NCBI RefSeq assembly: GCF_037975245.1
Contig: NC_092582.1
Coordinates: 1,974,001 to 2,038,000, forward strand
Origin: Apostichopus japonicus
Taxonomy: Eukaryota; Echinodermata; Holothuroidea; Aspidochirotida; Stichopodidae
Direction of reading: 5' to 3'
DNA: 64,000 nt
Of this stretch, positions 1 to 32,782 are shown in pieces. The translations under genes were made by a program, and so were the position numbers. The notes under the pieces were generated by a model. That model saw nothing but the letters and a program-made list of their open reading frames with translations. It made no database searches and was not told the origin of the DNA. Within the stretch, counting starts at the first letter, position 1; every line of letters starts with the position of its first letter.

Positions 1-908
1 TTCTCATTCAACCCCATTCAGCTCTGCTTTCTAGGTCCTATTACATGAAGAAAATGTGTTCATATCTACGGCACAGTAGGCATGGTACTAGAGCATCTCA
101 CTAATTAATGCACTCTCAGTAAGTAGGCATGGTTAACAGGAATATTCTGGTAGCAAACAATGTGAAATATGGAGGAAGAGTAAAACATCCTACACTGTTA
201 GTTACAAATGCTGTCTCAATATCTTGTTCCCCAGAGTATTGTTAATATAGCTGTTTAACTGTTAACTTCTTTTGACCTGATAAAATAACCTTTCTTGTGG
301 TCAGGGCGGGGGAGCAAGAGAGTCCAGGGGCGGGGAGGGGATTGTAGTAGGTGTTCTCTAGTGTTCTATGATATCATCATGGTAAATATTCTTTCAAAAT
401 TTAATATTTACTCCTATTATTTTGTCCTTGTTGATTTCTGTTTTGAAAGTTTTCAATGTCATTGACATTTTGAATTTCATCAATAATATACTTGTTTAAT
501 TGTTAAGAAATATTACATTCCCCCAGTTGGAAAATTATCCACAAATATACTTTATAAAGGAAAACCAAGTTGAACTGACATGACGATATCAACTTACTCA
601 ACCTGTTCTCAAAATATCGCAAACCTGTATCTCCAGGATACAAAATGTTATCAGGATGTGAGGGTTTGACAGAAAGATCAATGCTGAAAAAGATGTTAAG
701 CACAGAAGTATCGACACTGGAATGTCCCTTTAACATGTGTCAATCATCCATGCATGGCTGGTTTGTTCAGTTTATAAAAAAAAGACATTATCAAGCTATC
801 AGAGCTGGGAAGGGGTGAGATAGCCAGCCCTCTGTCTCTCCAACACATTTTACCATGTGGACAGGGATCATACATGTTTCAATTTGAACCCCATGTAAGC
901 TTTATGGG
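1..908. other. Non-coding flank, no gene seen
   Basis: AT-rich sequence with no recognisable exon on either strand. It lies downstream of FAM102 exon 3 on the minus strand, so it is probably intron of that gene, but I could not find the next FAM102 exon here. A G-rich stretch lies near 303-340. Confidence 0.5.
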
Positions 909-1312
909 CAGTGGCGGAGCGTCCATACAGTCGGGGGGGGGGGGAGGATGCCCCCCTGACGGACTCAAATAGACTGCTGGCGCCCTTTTCAGCTTTTTAC
1001 CACTTTTTATTTATTCGCGATTATTTACTTTTTTATTGCGCTCTTATCTACCTATGGTGTAGCGCAATACTTTCAACACCCATATAAACTTCCGAGTTGT
1101 CACAAATGGCGATGACACCTATTTATTCTTCGTTTATCTGCAAATTAGCAAGGCCCGGAAAGGGTCATTTCCGGCGATCTAGGGCGTATCTTTACTCAAA
1201 AAATGTCTGTACGCTCCGCGCCAACTTGTGGTGGCGCTCCGCTTAGATAGTGTCCAAATCTCCCCTACAGACCATTCTCGCCCCCTGACCAATACCCCTA
1301 GCTCCGCCACTG
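909..1312. mobile_element. hAT-type MITE (non-autonomous DNA transposon)
   Basis: The termini are perfect 12-bp inverted repeats, CAGTGGCGGAGC at 909-920 and its complement at 1301-1312. Eight bases on each side form a near-perfect target duplication (TTTATGGG at 901-908, CTTATGGG at 1313-1320; 7 of 8). An 8-bp duplication with CAGTGGCG-type ends is typical of hAT elements. The 404-bp interior has no transposase ORF and a poly-G run at about 940-953. It sits in probable FAM102 intron sequence. Confidence 0.8.
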
Positions 1313-1443
1313 CTTATGGGACTTATACTGCAGTATTACGAACTCACTGTTTCCAGAGTCTACCCTGAGCTCTGAGTTGAGCTCGGGTAAGCCTAACTTA
1401 ACTTAACGATTGTTAACGTGGGGACACTGTTCAGGATCGGATC

Positions 1444-1473
1444 TTTCAATCCACCTCCAGAGGTGGATTGAAA
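1444..1473. repeat. Perfect 14-bp inverted repeat with 2-nt loop
   Basis: Arms TTTCAATCCACCTC (1444-1457) and GAGGTGGATTGAAA (1460-1473) are perfectly complementary around the loop CA. Neither arm lies in a gene. It may be a MITE remnant or a structured site. Confidence 0.7.
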
Positions 1474-1700
1474 TCGGTCAGCACCCTCCGTGCGTAAATA
1501 ATCATTGCAGTAGGTGTTCCACCAGCTTGCCGTGACCGTGGCTTATTACTTTCGCTAAATTCCAGAGTCTGCTTACTCGTGTTTAAACAACCAGTTTGGG
1601 CCACAGATTGCGATCATGGTGTCTGTTTGTGGTCTGGGTCCCTTATTACCTCCGGGTAAATCCCAAAACTTGACTGTTTGGATATTTATGAGTGTCAAGT

Positions 1701-1794
1701 TTACCTGTCTCCCCACAACCCCAGTGTTAAAAGGTTACCAGTTCATTCTAGGCACAGCAGAACGAGGGTGCTAGGGTTGTGGGGAGACAGGTAA
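1701..1794. repeat. Inverted repeat with 21-bp arms and 52-bp loop
   Basis: The arm at 1701-1721 is the reverse complement of 1774-1794; both contain the core CTGTCTCCCCACAACCC or its complement. Part of the loop (about 1725-1758) recurs at about 11958-11988 beside GGTTACCAGTTCA, so this belongs to a dispersed repeat family. No ORF is associated with it. Confidence 0.65.
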
Positions 1795-2148
1795 GCGAGG
1801 AGCGAAGTAAATCCCCGAATCAATGGGAACGTGCCGTTACGGTATTGCATATATTTCAGTGAATAATTTATCCTGTATCGCATCGCATAATGCTATTCAA
1901 GATGGGCAAATTGCCATACAAGTCTAAAGATGTACATAGCAGTATTTGTACACAGAACCATAGTATTTTATAAGAGGCAAAGTTCATACTGTAGCCTTCA
2001 AACGTGCTATGCAAACTTTTACACTATTAAAATTATTCCTGTATTTAGTTTGGCTTTTAAAAACGGTTGTGGGCAATTAAATCACCGTTTTATGGGGGAA
2101 GTGTGCTAATTTCCAGATTATTAAATTTAAAAGCAGAAGCAATTACTA

Positions 2149-24052
<21,904 letters not shown>

Positions 24053-24275
24053 CTAAAGGTAGTCAGTATAGGCCCCAAATTATAGCACGCTATAATTGCT
24101 CAAAGTTTTCAAAAAGTACTTTCCTTGAGGTCTTTACTCTTCGAATTGTTCTCAGACATTTTGAGGAACAAACAAGGTGACTGAATGTCCCAGTGAGGAA
24201 AAATACAAATAGTTTAAGAATTTTGACAAAGGTGACCATACTTGAATATCTAGCATAATTGTGGCAAATACAGCA
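24053..24275. mobile_element. MITE-like dispersed repeat, copy 1
   Basis: Shares AAAGGTAGTCAGTATAGGCC and about 200 further bases with 27612-27836, including TAGCACGCTATAATTGCT and GAATGTCCCAGTGAGGA. Its right end is degraded relative to copy 2. The family looks like a short non-autonomous DNA element. Confidence 0.65.
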
Positions 24276-25397
24276 TGGTAACATTATTTTTTATGTGTTT
24301 CAAATCAATTTAAAATTGAGGTTTTCTAATGAGCAACTATCAAAAGTATAGTGTGTTCATATATTAGATAAACAACACCTTAGTACAAACTACTAAGTAT
24401 TGCTTAACCTCTTCTCTAATTTTTAACAAGTAATTCTTTTAAGGTTTCTTTTAACATTTTTTTTAAGGCGATCAGTCTTTCAGGTAAAAGTAATTTTCCT
24501 CCAATAAAAGAGAAATTCCTTTACAATTGGTATTCTATTTGATTCTTTGTTTGTCAAAGGTGTCAGAAATTGGATCTTGTACCTCATACCACATGTCCAT
24601 AAGACTAATAATATTTACAGCTCCTTAAAGACAAACATGCTATTCTGCTCCTCTGTACCTTTAATTGCAGTCTCTTGCAAGAAAGTGATTACAGTTATGC
24701 AGTTGCACATACTTATCCATCACCATGCAAGTTATGCAACAGGCGGATACCTCCTGTGGGTGGGGGGGGGGTGGGGATTGTTCCTATCAATATACTTTGA
24801 CTTCACCTCTCATGGGATGCTAAGGAATATGCAGTGCAATGTTACTATGATAAGGCTAAGCACATGCAGAGAAATTAATTCGCGATAGTAACCACACCCC
24901 CACTCTTTGAATTGCATGCTCAAGGTTTCAGAAAGGGTGTGATGTATTATGCTAAGCACATCACTTGTCTGAGATCACCCACCACCTCCCCCAGCACACA
25001 CCATCGTTGAAACGTGCAACTGAAACCGAACCAGGTGATTGAGCATCGGCTGCTACGTAGTGCTTATGAATATCCCTACGAACCGTGGAAACGAGTTGAA
25101 TGTAGAGCTGGATCATATGATGCTAACTTCTATACAAATTCAGTCATCACTGAATTTGTCTAACATCTCTCGGTGCCGTGTGGACTGAATTTTGACCGGT
25201 TGTTTTCTAGCAACCTGAAATTTTACGAATGTTTTCATTTGTGGTATGGATTTATCCAAGCAAAAACCTATATAAACCTATTACATCTGCTAAAATCGAT
25301 CGAAGTATGTACACTGGCTTCTGTGTTGTTGAATTCCAGCGCATACGCTGTGTTAAATGTATAGCTGTATATAGGATGCTAACTTGTTGAAATTTCA

Positions 25398-25408
25398 AAG
25401 ATGGCGGC
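25398..25408 (+). promoter_or_regulatory. YY1-like site
   Basis: AAGATGGCGGC matches the YY1 consensus often found just downstream of TATA-less animal promoters. It lies about 1.7 kb before the SRXN1 ATG, which would fit a spliced 5' UTR. Confidence 0.4.
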
Positions 25409-25810
25409 CCAACATCACCCGCGAGCATTGGAGACATGTGAAATGAATTGTGATCGGCCGTTTTCAAGCAGACTGTGATAATTGACGGATGTTTCTGTGT
25501 TTGGAATGAAATTATCTAACTGTTTGTGAACATTTGGCGTTTGTTCCGGTATTTTAAGTCTTTTATGAGTCGATTTCATGATCGGTCGCTACGGCTTTTG
25601 GAGCCGTGACCTAAATATCACCTGTAATTTAGCGGATTTCCTGTCAGTATTTCTGTTCGAATTTATCGCTAGTGGTAAGTCAGAAACCTTTTTATCTTAG
25701 TTTCCAGGTTCAGTAGACATTTGAATGAGGTTTTAATGAAAACAACACATTTATTTCAACATTTATTTCTCGTCTCTCAGTGAACGATTACCGCCGAAAT
25801 TCAAAATGTG

Positions 25811-25818
25811 TGACGTCA
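25811..25818. promoter_or_regulatory. CRE palindrome (CREB/ATF)
   Basis: TGACGTCA is a perfect cyclic-AMP response element palindrome. It is about 1.26 kb upstream of the SRXN1 start codon. Stress-related ATF/AP-1-family control would suit an antioxidant gene, but this is inference. Confidence 0.4.
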
Positions 25819-27073
25819 CCAAAGCTTAATAAATTCCGGCGAACCTTGGGTCTGCTTCCCAACTGATACACTGTACTGTGTTTATTATAGTGCCGGGTGA
25901 ACATTGTTGTGAAATGTGGCTTTTCAAACATACGGATGCGTAGAAACGACATGTGTGTATAAGAATGACAGCTTTATGAAATCTTAAAAATAAGACTATT
26001 TACATATGGATCTGTTTGCATCAGATCCAATTTATCGTAAACGAACACAATCAGGGGTTTTGACACGACACACCACTCACGGTAAACAATATTGTTTTTG
26101 GAAAGAAACATCGCAAAGATGTTTAATGTACTGTGATCTTCCCCAGTAGTCTTGACTGGATAAAGTACTTCCGAAATGTTATTTAAGATCTTTTCATGAA
26201 ACTTTATTTTAGTGTTTTCCATGGTTTAACAAGACTCTTTATGTTGTCAAAACAATAGTTTTTCCTATACGTGACATTTCAAATGTTACATTGGTTTATT
26301 TTCGTCTAAGGATATAACTAAATGTCGTTTCTAAGTTTCCGTAAGTTCCCATCCCTTTCTAGCTCGGAACTGGTGGCCAATTGATTGTCAATTTGCCGTA
26401 GGAGTTTGTTCAATTGGTGTCTATGTGATTATCCACTTAGAGGGTATTTAATTACGAAATATTCTTGCTAAAAAGGAACAATTTTAGCAAACTTGGCCGA
26501 ATGAAGATTTTAAACACGATTTACTTTGCTTAAATTTGCACTGACACAAGACACTGAAAATCCTGTCGTGAATTCATGGCGAACTGCGTTATTGCGTAAA
26601 ACCAAAGATATTTCACCTTTGGATGGAATATCTTTGGTAAAAGGACATTGCATTACTTCCGGGTTAAGTTGGACACTGTGCAGTACAAGTGGATTAGAAT
26701 ATGAAGTTGAAGAGAACGAATGGTTACCAAGCAAGGGAACAACGAAGTATTGTGTGTCTATTGTCATTGACTTAATAAGTTTAAAGGACGGACAAGTCTT
26801 TCTTCCTTGCAACTCATGATACCATTTAGAACATACAAATTTCGAATGCAAGTTTGGGAAGGAGAGGCCTAGGATAGTTAGCCTATACCGAGTCTACCGT
26901 ACTAGTAGTAGTAGTAATGTTGCTCTATTACTATTTCTGCAACTGGTACAAACATATGCTGTACTAATTACATCCCACAGCTACAGTTGTGTCCTAACTA
27001 GTTTTCGACCTGCGAAGTACGTGTGGAAGTTTCTTTTAGATTAAAGAATGTTCATTGATGTTCGGAATACAGT

Positions 27074-27394
27074 ATGACAATGTTTCAATTTCTGAAAACT
27101 AGCTCAATGTTAGTTAACATATTCCATAGTAACACTAGATTTCGCTTATTACATTCTCTGTCGTTAGTGTTGCTTTTCAAGTCATTTTCTGTGCATGGTC
27201 ATCAAGCTCTTCTGAAGGCAAAATCTGAAGACATGGGGAGCACAGGTATAACTGGCACAATGGACAATTCTAGGACTAGCATTCATTCATCTCAAATAAC
27301 TGAAGTTCATAATGTACCGATGCGAGTAATCACACGGCCTATTCCACCAGTTTTGGATGAGGAGAAAGTGTTATCCCTGATGGAAACTATTCAG
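27074..27394 (+). CDS. SRXN1: SRXN1 exon 1
   Basis: 107 codons ending METIQ, donor CAG|GTAAGA at 27395. It contains the N-terminal extension and the HNVP...RPIPPVLD segment. Confidence 0.9.
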
Positions 27395-28219
27395 GTAAGA
27401 CAATTATGTTTGAACTTTGTAAACATCTCCTGCAACAGCAGCTAATGATATTTTTGGTTGTATTTATAACTCAACACCTTGTTAATACCATGGGGAGACC
27501 CAGACGAAAATATCAAACCTTTTCTATTGTGACAAATTGAAAGTGGTGCCACATAATTTCAAAAGTGGAATTGTCTGAATGAAGGTCACAAAATATTCCT
27601 CATGAATGCTTAAAGGTAGTCAGTATAGGCCCCAACTAATAGCACGCTATAATTGCTAGAAGTTTTCAAAAGGTACTTTCCTGGAGGTTTTTACTCTCCA
27701 AATTGTTCTCAGACATTTTTAAGGAACACACAAGATGAATGAATGTCCCAGTGAGGATAATTTCCTCGAAGGTTGTAATAAATAAAGGTTTTTGACCAAA
27801 GGTTACCATATTTGAATAGTTGGGGCCAATTTATAAAAAGTTACTGCCCTTCTAAAGAAGGAGAGGTTAACTATTTGTGGATGGCAGGAAAATGCTTAAA
27901 CTTCAGAGGTTGATTAGGAGTGACCGATGTTTGACTTAATAGTATTTTCCAATACTGATGACGTAAAAGATAATTTTTTACAGCAAGTGTTTGAATTTTG
28001 TTCTTCCAGGATCCATACAGAAGCCCCTCAGTACCACCAATTGATGTCATGTGGGTCAAGGGGCGTGAAGGAGGAGACTACTATTATTCTTTCGGAGGAT
28101 GTCATAGATACGAAGCATACAAGAGGCTGGAAGCTCCCACGATACCTTGCAAACTTGTTCGCTCATCTGTAAGCGACCTCAGAACTTACCTTGGCGCTTC
28201 AACTCCAGACTTGCAATGA
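27074..28219 (+). CDS. SRXN1: Sulfiredoxin
   Basis: Two exons (27074-27394 and 28010-28219) encode 176 residues. Sulfiredoxin uses ATP and a catalytic cysteine to reduce hyperoxidised (sulfinic) 2-Cys peroxiredoxins. Residues from about 69 onward match the family throughout: [45 protein letters not shown] with catalytic Cys about 138, and the C-terminal [13 protein letters not shown]. The junction is phase 0 with CAG|GTAAGA and TTCTTCCAG borders. The first ATG is used; it adds about 54 residues rich in hydrophobic and basic residues before MGSTG, resembling a mitochondrial presequence or signal anchor. Human sulfiredoxin is 137 residues, so translation may instead start at the Met before GSTG. 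An AATAAA follows at 28327. Confidence 0.95.
27612..27836. mobile_element. MITE-like dispersed repeat, copy 2, in SRXN1 intron
   Basis: Perfect 11-bp inverted repeats GGCCCCAACTA (27628-27638) and TAGTTGGGGCC (27817-27827) lie near the ends, with weaker complementarity outside them (AAAGGTAGT against ACTGCCCTT). It is homologous along its length to 24053-24275. No ORF is present. Confidence 0.7.
28010..28219 (+). CDS. SRXN1: SRXN1 exon 2
   Basis: 69 codons plus TGA, beginning [10 protein letters not shown]. It carries the catalytic FGGCHR motif and the conserved GASTPDLQ C-terminus. Confidence 0.95.
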   Translation, partial: DPYRSPSVPPIDVMWVKGREGGDYYYSFGGCHRYEAYKRLEAPTIPCKLVRSSVSDLRTYLGASTPDLQ

Positions 28220-28326
28220 TTCAGTGTTAGCTCAGTACTGTAGTACTAACAGTATCTTAGGCAACAAATGCTTTTGGTGCACCAATCTGACCAATACGGT
28301 TAGCTTATGCCAACCGTACCAACAAC

Positions 28327-28332
28327 AATAAA
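28327..28332 (+). terminator. SRXN1 polyadenylation signal
   Basis: AATAAA about 108 bases after the SRXN1 stop codon, the first canonical signal downstream. Confidence 0.6.
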
Positions 28333-28524
28333 AAGTTAAAAGTCAAAGCCATCAAGTAAAATTTCATATCCCCCCCTATGTTGAGGGGAGGGGGAGGGGA
28401 TGAGTAGGAGGGAAATTCAGTTAGAGGGAAATTCAGTAAGAGGGAAATTCATATATTGAAGCATTTACTACAAATGTTTGCATGTAATTTGCAATGAAGA
28501 TTTGGTTTGTTACTTCAAATGTGG

Positions 28525-28660
28525 CTTTTATAAATTGTAATTAATATTTAACATTTATAATAATTTATTTTATAATCTTTGCATCTTTTCTTGTAGTATC
28601 AAAAATGGATTTAAAAGTCAGGACACTGACTGATTTAGACATTTACTTTCATTTACATCT
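28525..28660. repeat. Dispersed repeat, copy A
   Basis: Resembles 30685-30815: both have GTGGCTTTT, an AT-rich block with ATTTAACATTT, then TCAGGAC(A/G)(C/T)TGACTGAT(T/G)TAGACATTT. The pair, about 2.1 kb apart, suggests an old duplication or a transposon family. Confidence 0.55.
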
Positions 28661-28888
28661 TTGATTTTAAAGGTCTTTCACATCTTCTCTGGAATCTTAC
28701 AATGTTCGCTAAAATTCTTGAAAGTTTCTAAAACTAGCCTAGCACTTATCTTAAATTTATCATCCTCCAAAGTATTTAACAGACATTACGACAGGTCAAC
28801 TTGGAAGACTAAATTTCACATCCACGTGGTATGGCGAAGGATTAGCAGTGAAGTATTGCTCATTAAGTTTTTAACTATGGGTGACTAC

Positions 28889-29560
28889 AGGGATGTAAGT
28901 CTTCCGTACTTTTACGGAAATCCGGTTTTTTTTTAATTCCAATAAAGTTCCACAAAATTGTTACAATATCAAAGACACAACGCGGCAAAAATGCCTGGCC
29001 CGTTGCAGCAAGCTAACTTCAACTTTCACTCATCGATCAATCAAAATACCATTCCTGTTTCGCATCATCGCATTGCACTGTACAACATTGTGCCATGTGA
29101 ATATCGTTGCGTACGTGCGAACTTCAAATCGCCATAGCTCATTTCTGTCGTTGAAAAACCATGCCTAATTCACGTTGATTGGACTGCTAATTAATATCTT
29201 CGTAACTGCTGGTGCTCGACATAACTTTCGGAATTAACGCTTGTGATATTTGTGAGCGGCGGAAATCTACGGGATACGCATATGAAAGTCGATATTTGTG
29301 ATCACATTCGAATGTGAGACTGTTTTTTATTCCGTAGTTCGCTGCGACGTATTCGTAACTTTGAGCTAGCCTAACATAACGATAGTGTGTAAGTAGTAAG
29401 AACTAGGGGTAAGATGTGTTAGCGCTAATACTTCTGAGCTAGCCTAACATAACGATAGTGTGTAAGTAGTCAGAGCTAGGAGTAGGATATGTTAGGACGG
29501 CATTCACCCGGGGTCTCCGAATAGTTTTCCGGGGTTTTTTTTGGCTGCACTTACATCCCT
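28889..29560. mobile_element. hAT-like MITE, 672 bp
   Basis: Termini AGGGATGTAAGT and ACTTACATCCCT are perfect 12-bp inverted repeats. Flanks GTGACTAC (28881-28888) and GTGACTAG (29561-29568) match at 7 of 8 positions, as for an 8-bp target duplication. The interior has T-rich subterminal stretches in inverted position and a 73-bp tandem duplication, and no transposase. Confidence 0.7.
29363..29495. repeat. 73-bp tandem duplication inside MITE
   Basis: GAGCTAGCCTAACATAACGA begins at 29363 and again at 29436; the second copy has a few substitutions (for example GTAAGA to GTAGGA). Confidence 0.8.
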
Positions 29561-30684
29561 GTGACTAGTATTTAACTTGTTGGGGTTGTGGAGTGGGCAA
29601 GGACGGCGGAAAAGTCCAACCCCCCTATCAGTACAAGTATCCATTAGCGGACAACCGTGTTATTTTCTTTATTATTAAGTTTCTTTGTGAATTCCAATTC
29701 TCATTAATGATCTTGGATGGAATCCAGTTTATATCGAGCATTCTCTTATCAATGAGTGTGCGGAGAATTATGTGATAGACATGTAATCATTGCGTGTAAT
29801 TCTGCTCCCAGGACTGCCTTTTATTTAAGAAATGCCCCCCCCCCCAACCCCGCCCCATCGGATGGACCAGAGTGTACCTCAGCATTTGACCAATTCAAAT
29901 ACTGAGAGAGTTGAAGATACCCCACTTCACCATCACTGCTATGGTGAACAGCTATGGTGAATGAAGTTGTTATAAAGTATTGAAAGAACAGAACCTGTTC
30001 CCAATTTACAAACCAGAAATATCAAATTCATTGCAGACTCTGTATCAGTTCTGATTAGTTGAAGAGAATCTGGTTCCTGAGAAGATTTTTCTTCTTGAAA
30101 CCTAAAGGTAGTAGGCTGGAAACATATATAACCTCTATAGCACATATTCACGTTTATTTGATAGTGCAATGTTAACAGGGTGTCAGTATTTCTGTTTATG
30201 TATTTTCTGACTTCTTTCATTCATAATAATTTAAAATAACTACATGCTTGCATGGCTGAGTTGCATTTTTAGTTGGGTTGTAAGTTTTAATAATCTGGGC
30301 AACCCATGTTATATTCACAGATGGTTGGATAACCATCAACTCAACTACTAATGATCTATATATGTGTTAATAATCAGTAAGCTGCTAATACCATATGTTA
30401 ACAAGTTAATAGCTGTTTAATCCAATACAGAAAAAAAGGTGTTTTTGGCTCATTTTTGGCCTCATTACAAGATTATCTGTTATAAAACTATTTGACCTCA
30501 AAATGTACGGTGGCTTATCTTGTTAATGTCTGTAACACTCCTTCAAAATAAGTCAGATGTGATGGAAGATGTTATTGTAGAGCAACATGGCACCCAGAGA
30601 ATTAATCTAACACCATTTGTCCATGGTAAATTTTACAATAGATTGGAAACTTGTTATGTTAGACCACTAAAGTTTTCTCCACTT

Positions 30685-30815
30685 TGTGGCTTTTTGTAAA
30701 TTATAAATAACATTTAACATTTGCAATAACATATTTATAACTTTTGATTGTTACTTGTTGTTCTTCAAATCGAATTAAAGCTCAGGACGTTGACTGATGT
30801 AGACATTTTCCATTT
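30685..30815. repeat. Dispersed repeat, copy B
   Basis: Diverged homologue of 28525-28660, same orientation. Confidence 0.55.
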
Positions 30816-31611
30816 TATTATTTTGAAATAATATATCAAATTTATAAAAAAAACTTTACTTGTCGATGTCTATTTTTGAAATGCTTTAAAATGCATTCAG
30901 GGTGTGTGGGTATTGATGAGCCCTTTAATCTAGCTTGTTCCTGTCCCCTCCCCCCCCCTCCCCTTCCTCTTGCATGATTCGCATTGTATTCACTTCAGAT
31001 GGGAACTGAAGGGAAACAAATAATGATTAACATAATCCTATCTAACTCGAACAATAGAGAACAACCTCAATAAGCCTTCAATGGAGTTTGGATAAACTTG
31101 TCGCCCAGGAAATTGCCTTAAAGCAGCGGTTTGAGTTGTATTGAGAAATTTCATTTGGCAGTGTGGATATAGTAAATATCCATTAACCAATGTAACCATT
31201 ATAGCTTGACTAGCAAAGGTTCATTTTAAATAATGGAGTACAAGTAGAAAGTTTTAAGATTTTCCCATTTATTCTTTAATGATAAGAATTAAACCAGATT
31301 TCGTATAACATTCTCATCCTCCATCCCCCCCCCCCACCGCCCGCCTGGTTACCCATGACCCAAATTATATCATGGAACGTGTATCACTATTAATATTGAA
31401 TAAATAATCCATTACTTGGCTGGGTGTGGAGTAGGAGCTATGTAAACAAATTCGTTAAGAACACAAAATCTCTTATTTTGTTGGCTACCGTTTCAATATA
31501 TTTCTTTCCATTTCCCCATCCCTTCCCTCCTTCAGATCTTCCAGATGCAACGTTCTCATTCCAAGATAAGCAAAAATAGCAAACCCCAATTCTCTCTAAT
31601 CATACTTTTAT

Positions 31612-31648
31612 CATGGAGCTATAAACCTCCCAGGTTTATAGCTCCATG
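31612..31648. repeat. Perfect 17-bp hairpin with 3-nt loop
   Basis: CATGGAGCTATAAACCT, then CCC, then the exact reverse complement. It is a snapback structure with no gene around it, possibly the remnant of a foldback element. Confidence 0.75.
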
Positions 31649-32782
31649 CTTTTGTCAGCATATATCGATATTATAAACTACGGTACAAAAAACAAACAAA
31701 CCAAACCAAGCTAACAAAATAAAAGTGGCGATATTTCCAATTACTAATATCAAGTCGTTCAAACTATGTTTCATTAATTAAATGATTTTACTTGGCAACA
31801 TTGAAGCGGGTCAGAAAGTCTTAGCATAGTCGCTCGTTTAGAGGGCGCTATATATAATAAGTAAAATACATAGATCATAAAAAAAAAAATAAGAAATTCT
31901 AACGGAAACCACGGTATCACTGTTCTTATAATAATATTGCATTTTTTTCTTTCCTTTTTTGGCCGGTTGGTAAACTATTATGAAAAACCTTAATAGTAAA
32001 ACACGATAGATGTTGATCAAAATTAGACACGAATTTTGTCAGGCATTGACATGGAAGGTGATTATGGAGGCTATACATGTGTGCAGATCATGAACTGACT
32101 GCCATGAAAAATAGAAATATTACATTATGATGGAAATTAAAGTTTAGAAAATTTGGCATTGTCCGATTTTATGATAGGGCCTTCGATTGGTAGGGCTTAC
32201 ACTTCCCCAAATAACCTCTTTCGTGTTTTCCCATGATTCGGTTTCACTGCCTTCATTTTTTTCTCAGTTAATGTATGGTTGGATAAAATATTCGGCTCAG
32301 ATGTTTTTAAGGTTCGGCTCAGGCTTAAAATATTCTAGGATGCAGGGCCCAGTAATCTTTTTTTTTCCAATCTGTAATGTATGAGATTAGCACTTTAATT
32401 AACACAAATGGGATTTGTTTCATTTTCTTTTATGTTAGAGTAACATGGAAAGAACTTGCAAGTTACCTTGAAGTCATTATCCTTCATCAACACATAATAG
32501 TATCACTTTAGTTTCGATCCGTTGCTCTGACCTAGGCTGAGCATTCGTCAATCTATAGCTAATGTACACTCTGCAACTTGCACTTACGAATAAAGTAGAA
32601 TACTGAATGATTGATTACTGCCTGCAGCTGGTAAACAAATGTAAAATTATGAATCTGACTTATGAGTCTAAGCTTGATCAATTGTATCATATTTTAATTA
32701 ATTCTTGCAGGGTAAATTAAGCGATCAAACGCAAAGGCCTCTTTCCACCTTTCTCCTGATTGAGTTCAATTGACTTACTGAT

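Larger units (their letters stand above)
24276..27073. promoter_or_regulatory. Probable SRXN1 upstream/promoter region
   Basis: Non-coding sequence before sulfiredoxin, with more CpG than the flanks. It contains a YY1-type AAGATGGCGGC (25398-25408), a full CRE palindrome (25811-25818), a candidate 5' UTR exon donor GTG|GTAAGT near 25675, and three diverged repeat blocks (about 25188, 25448 and 25578). A CAG acceptor-like site lies at 27069-27071 just before the ATG. The TSS is not determined. Confidence 0.4.
29561..32782. other. Intergenic, no gene seen
   Basis: AT-rich, with poly-C tracts (29828, 30950, 31326), the second copy of a dispersed repeat (30685-30815) and a long hairpin (31612-31648). 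The short ORFs lack recognisable domains. Confidence 0.5.

Noticed and set aside
26510-26851. Overlapping open frames of 97 (plus) and 113 (minus) codons
   Set aside because: Neither shows a recognisable domain, a good splice context or a family motif; position suggests SRXN1 upstream DNA.
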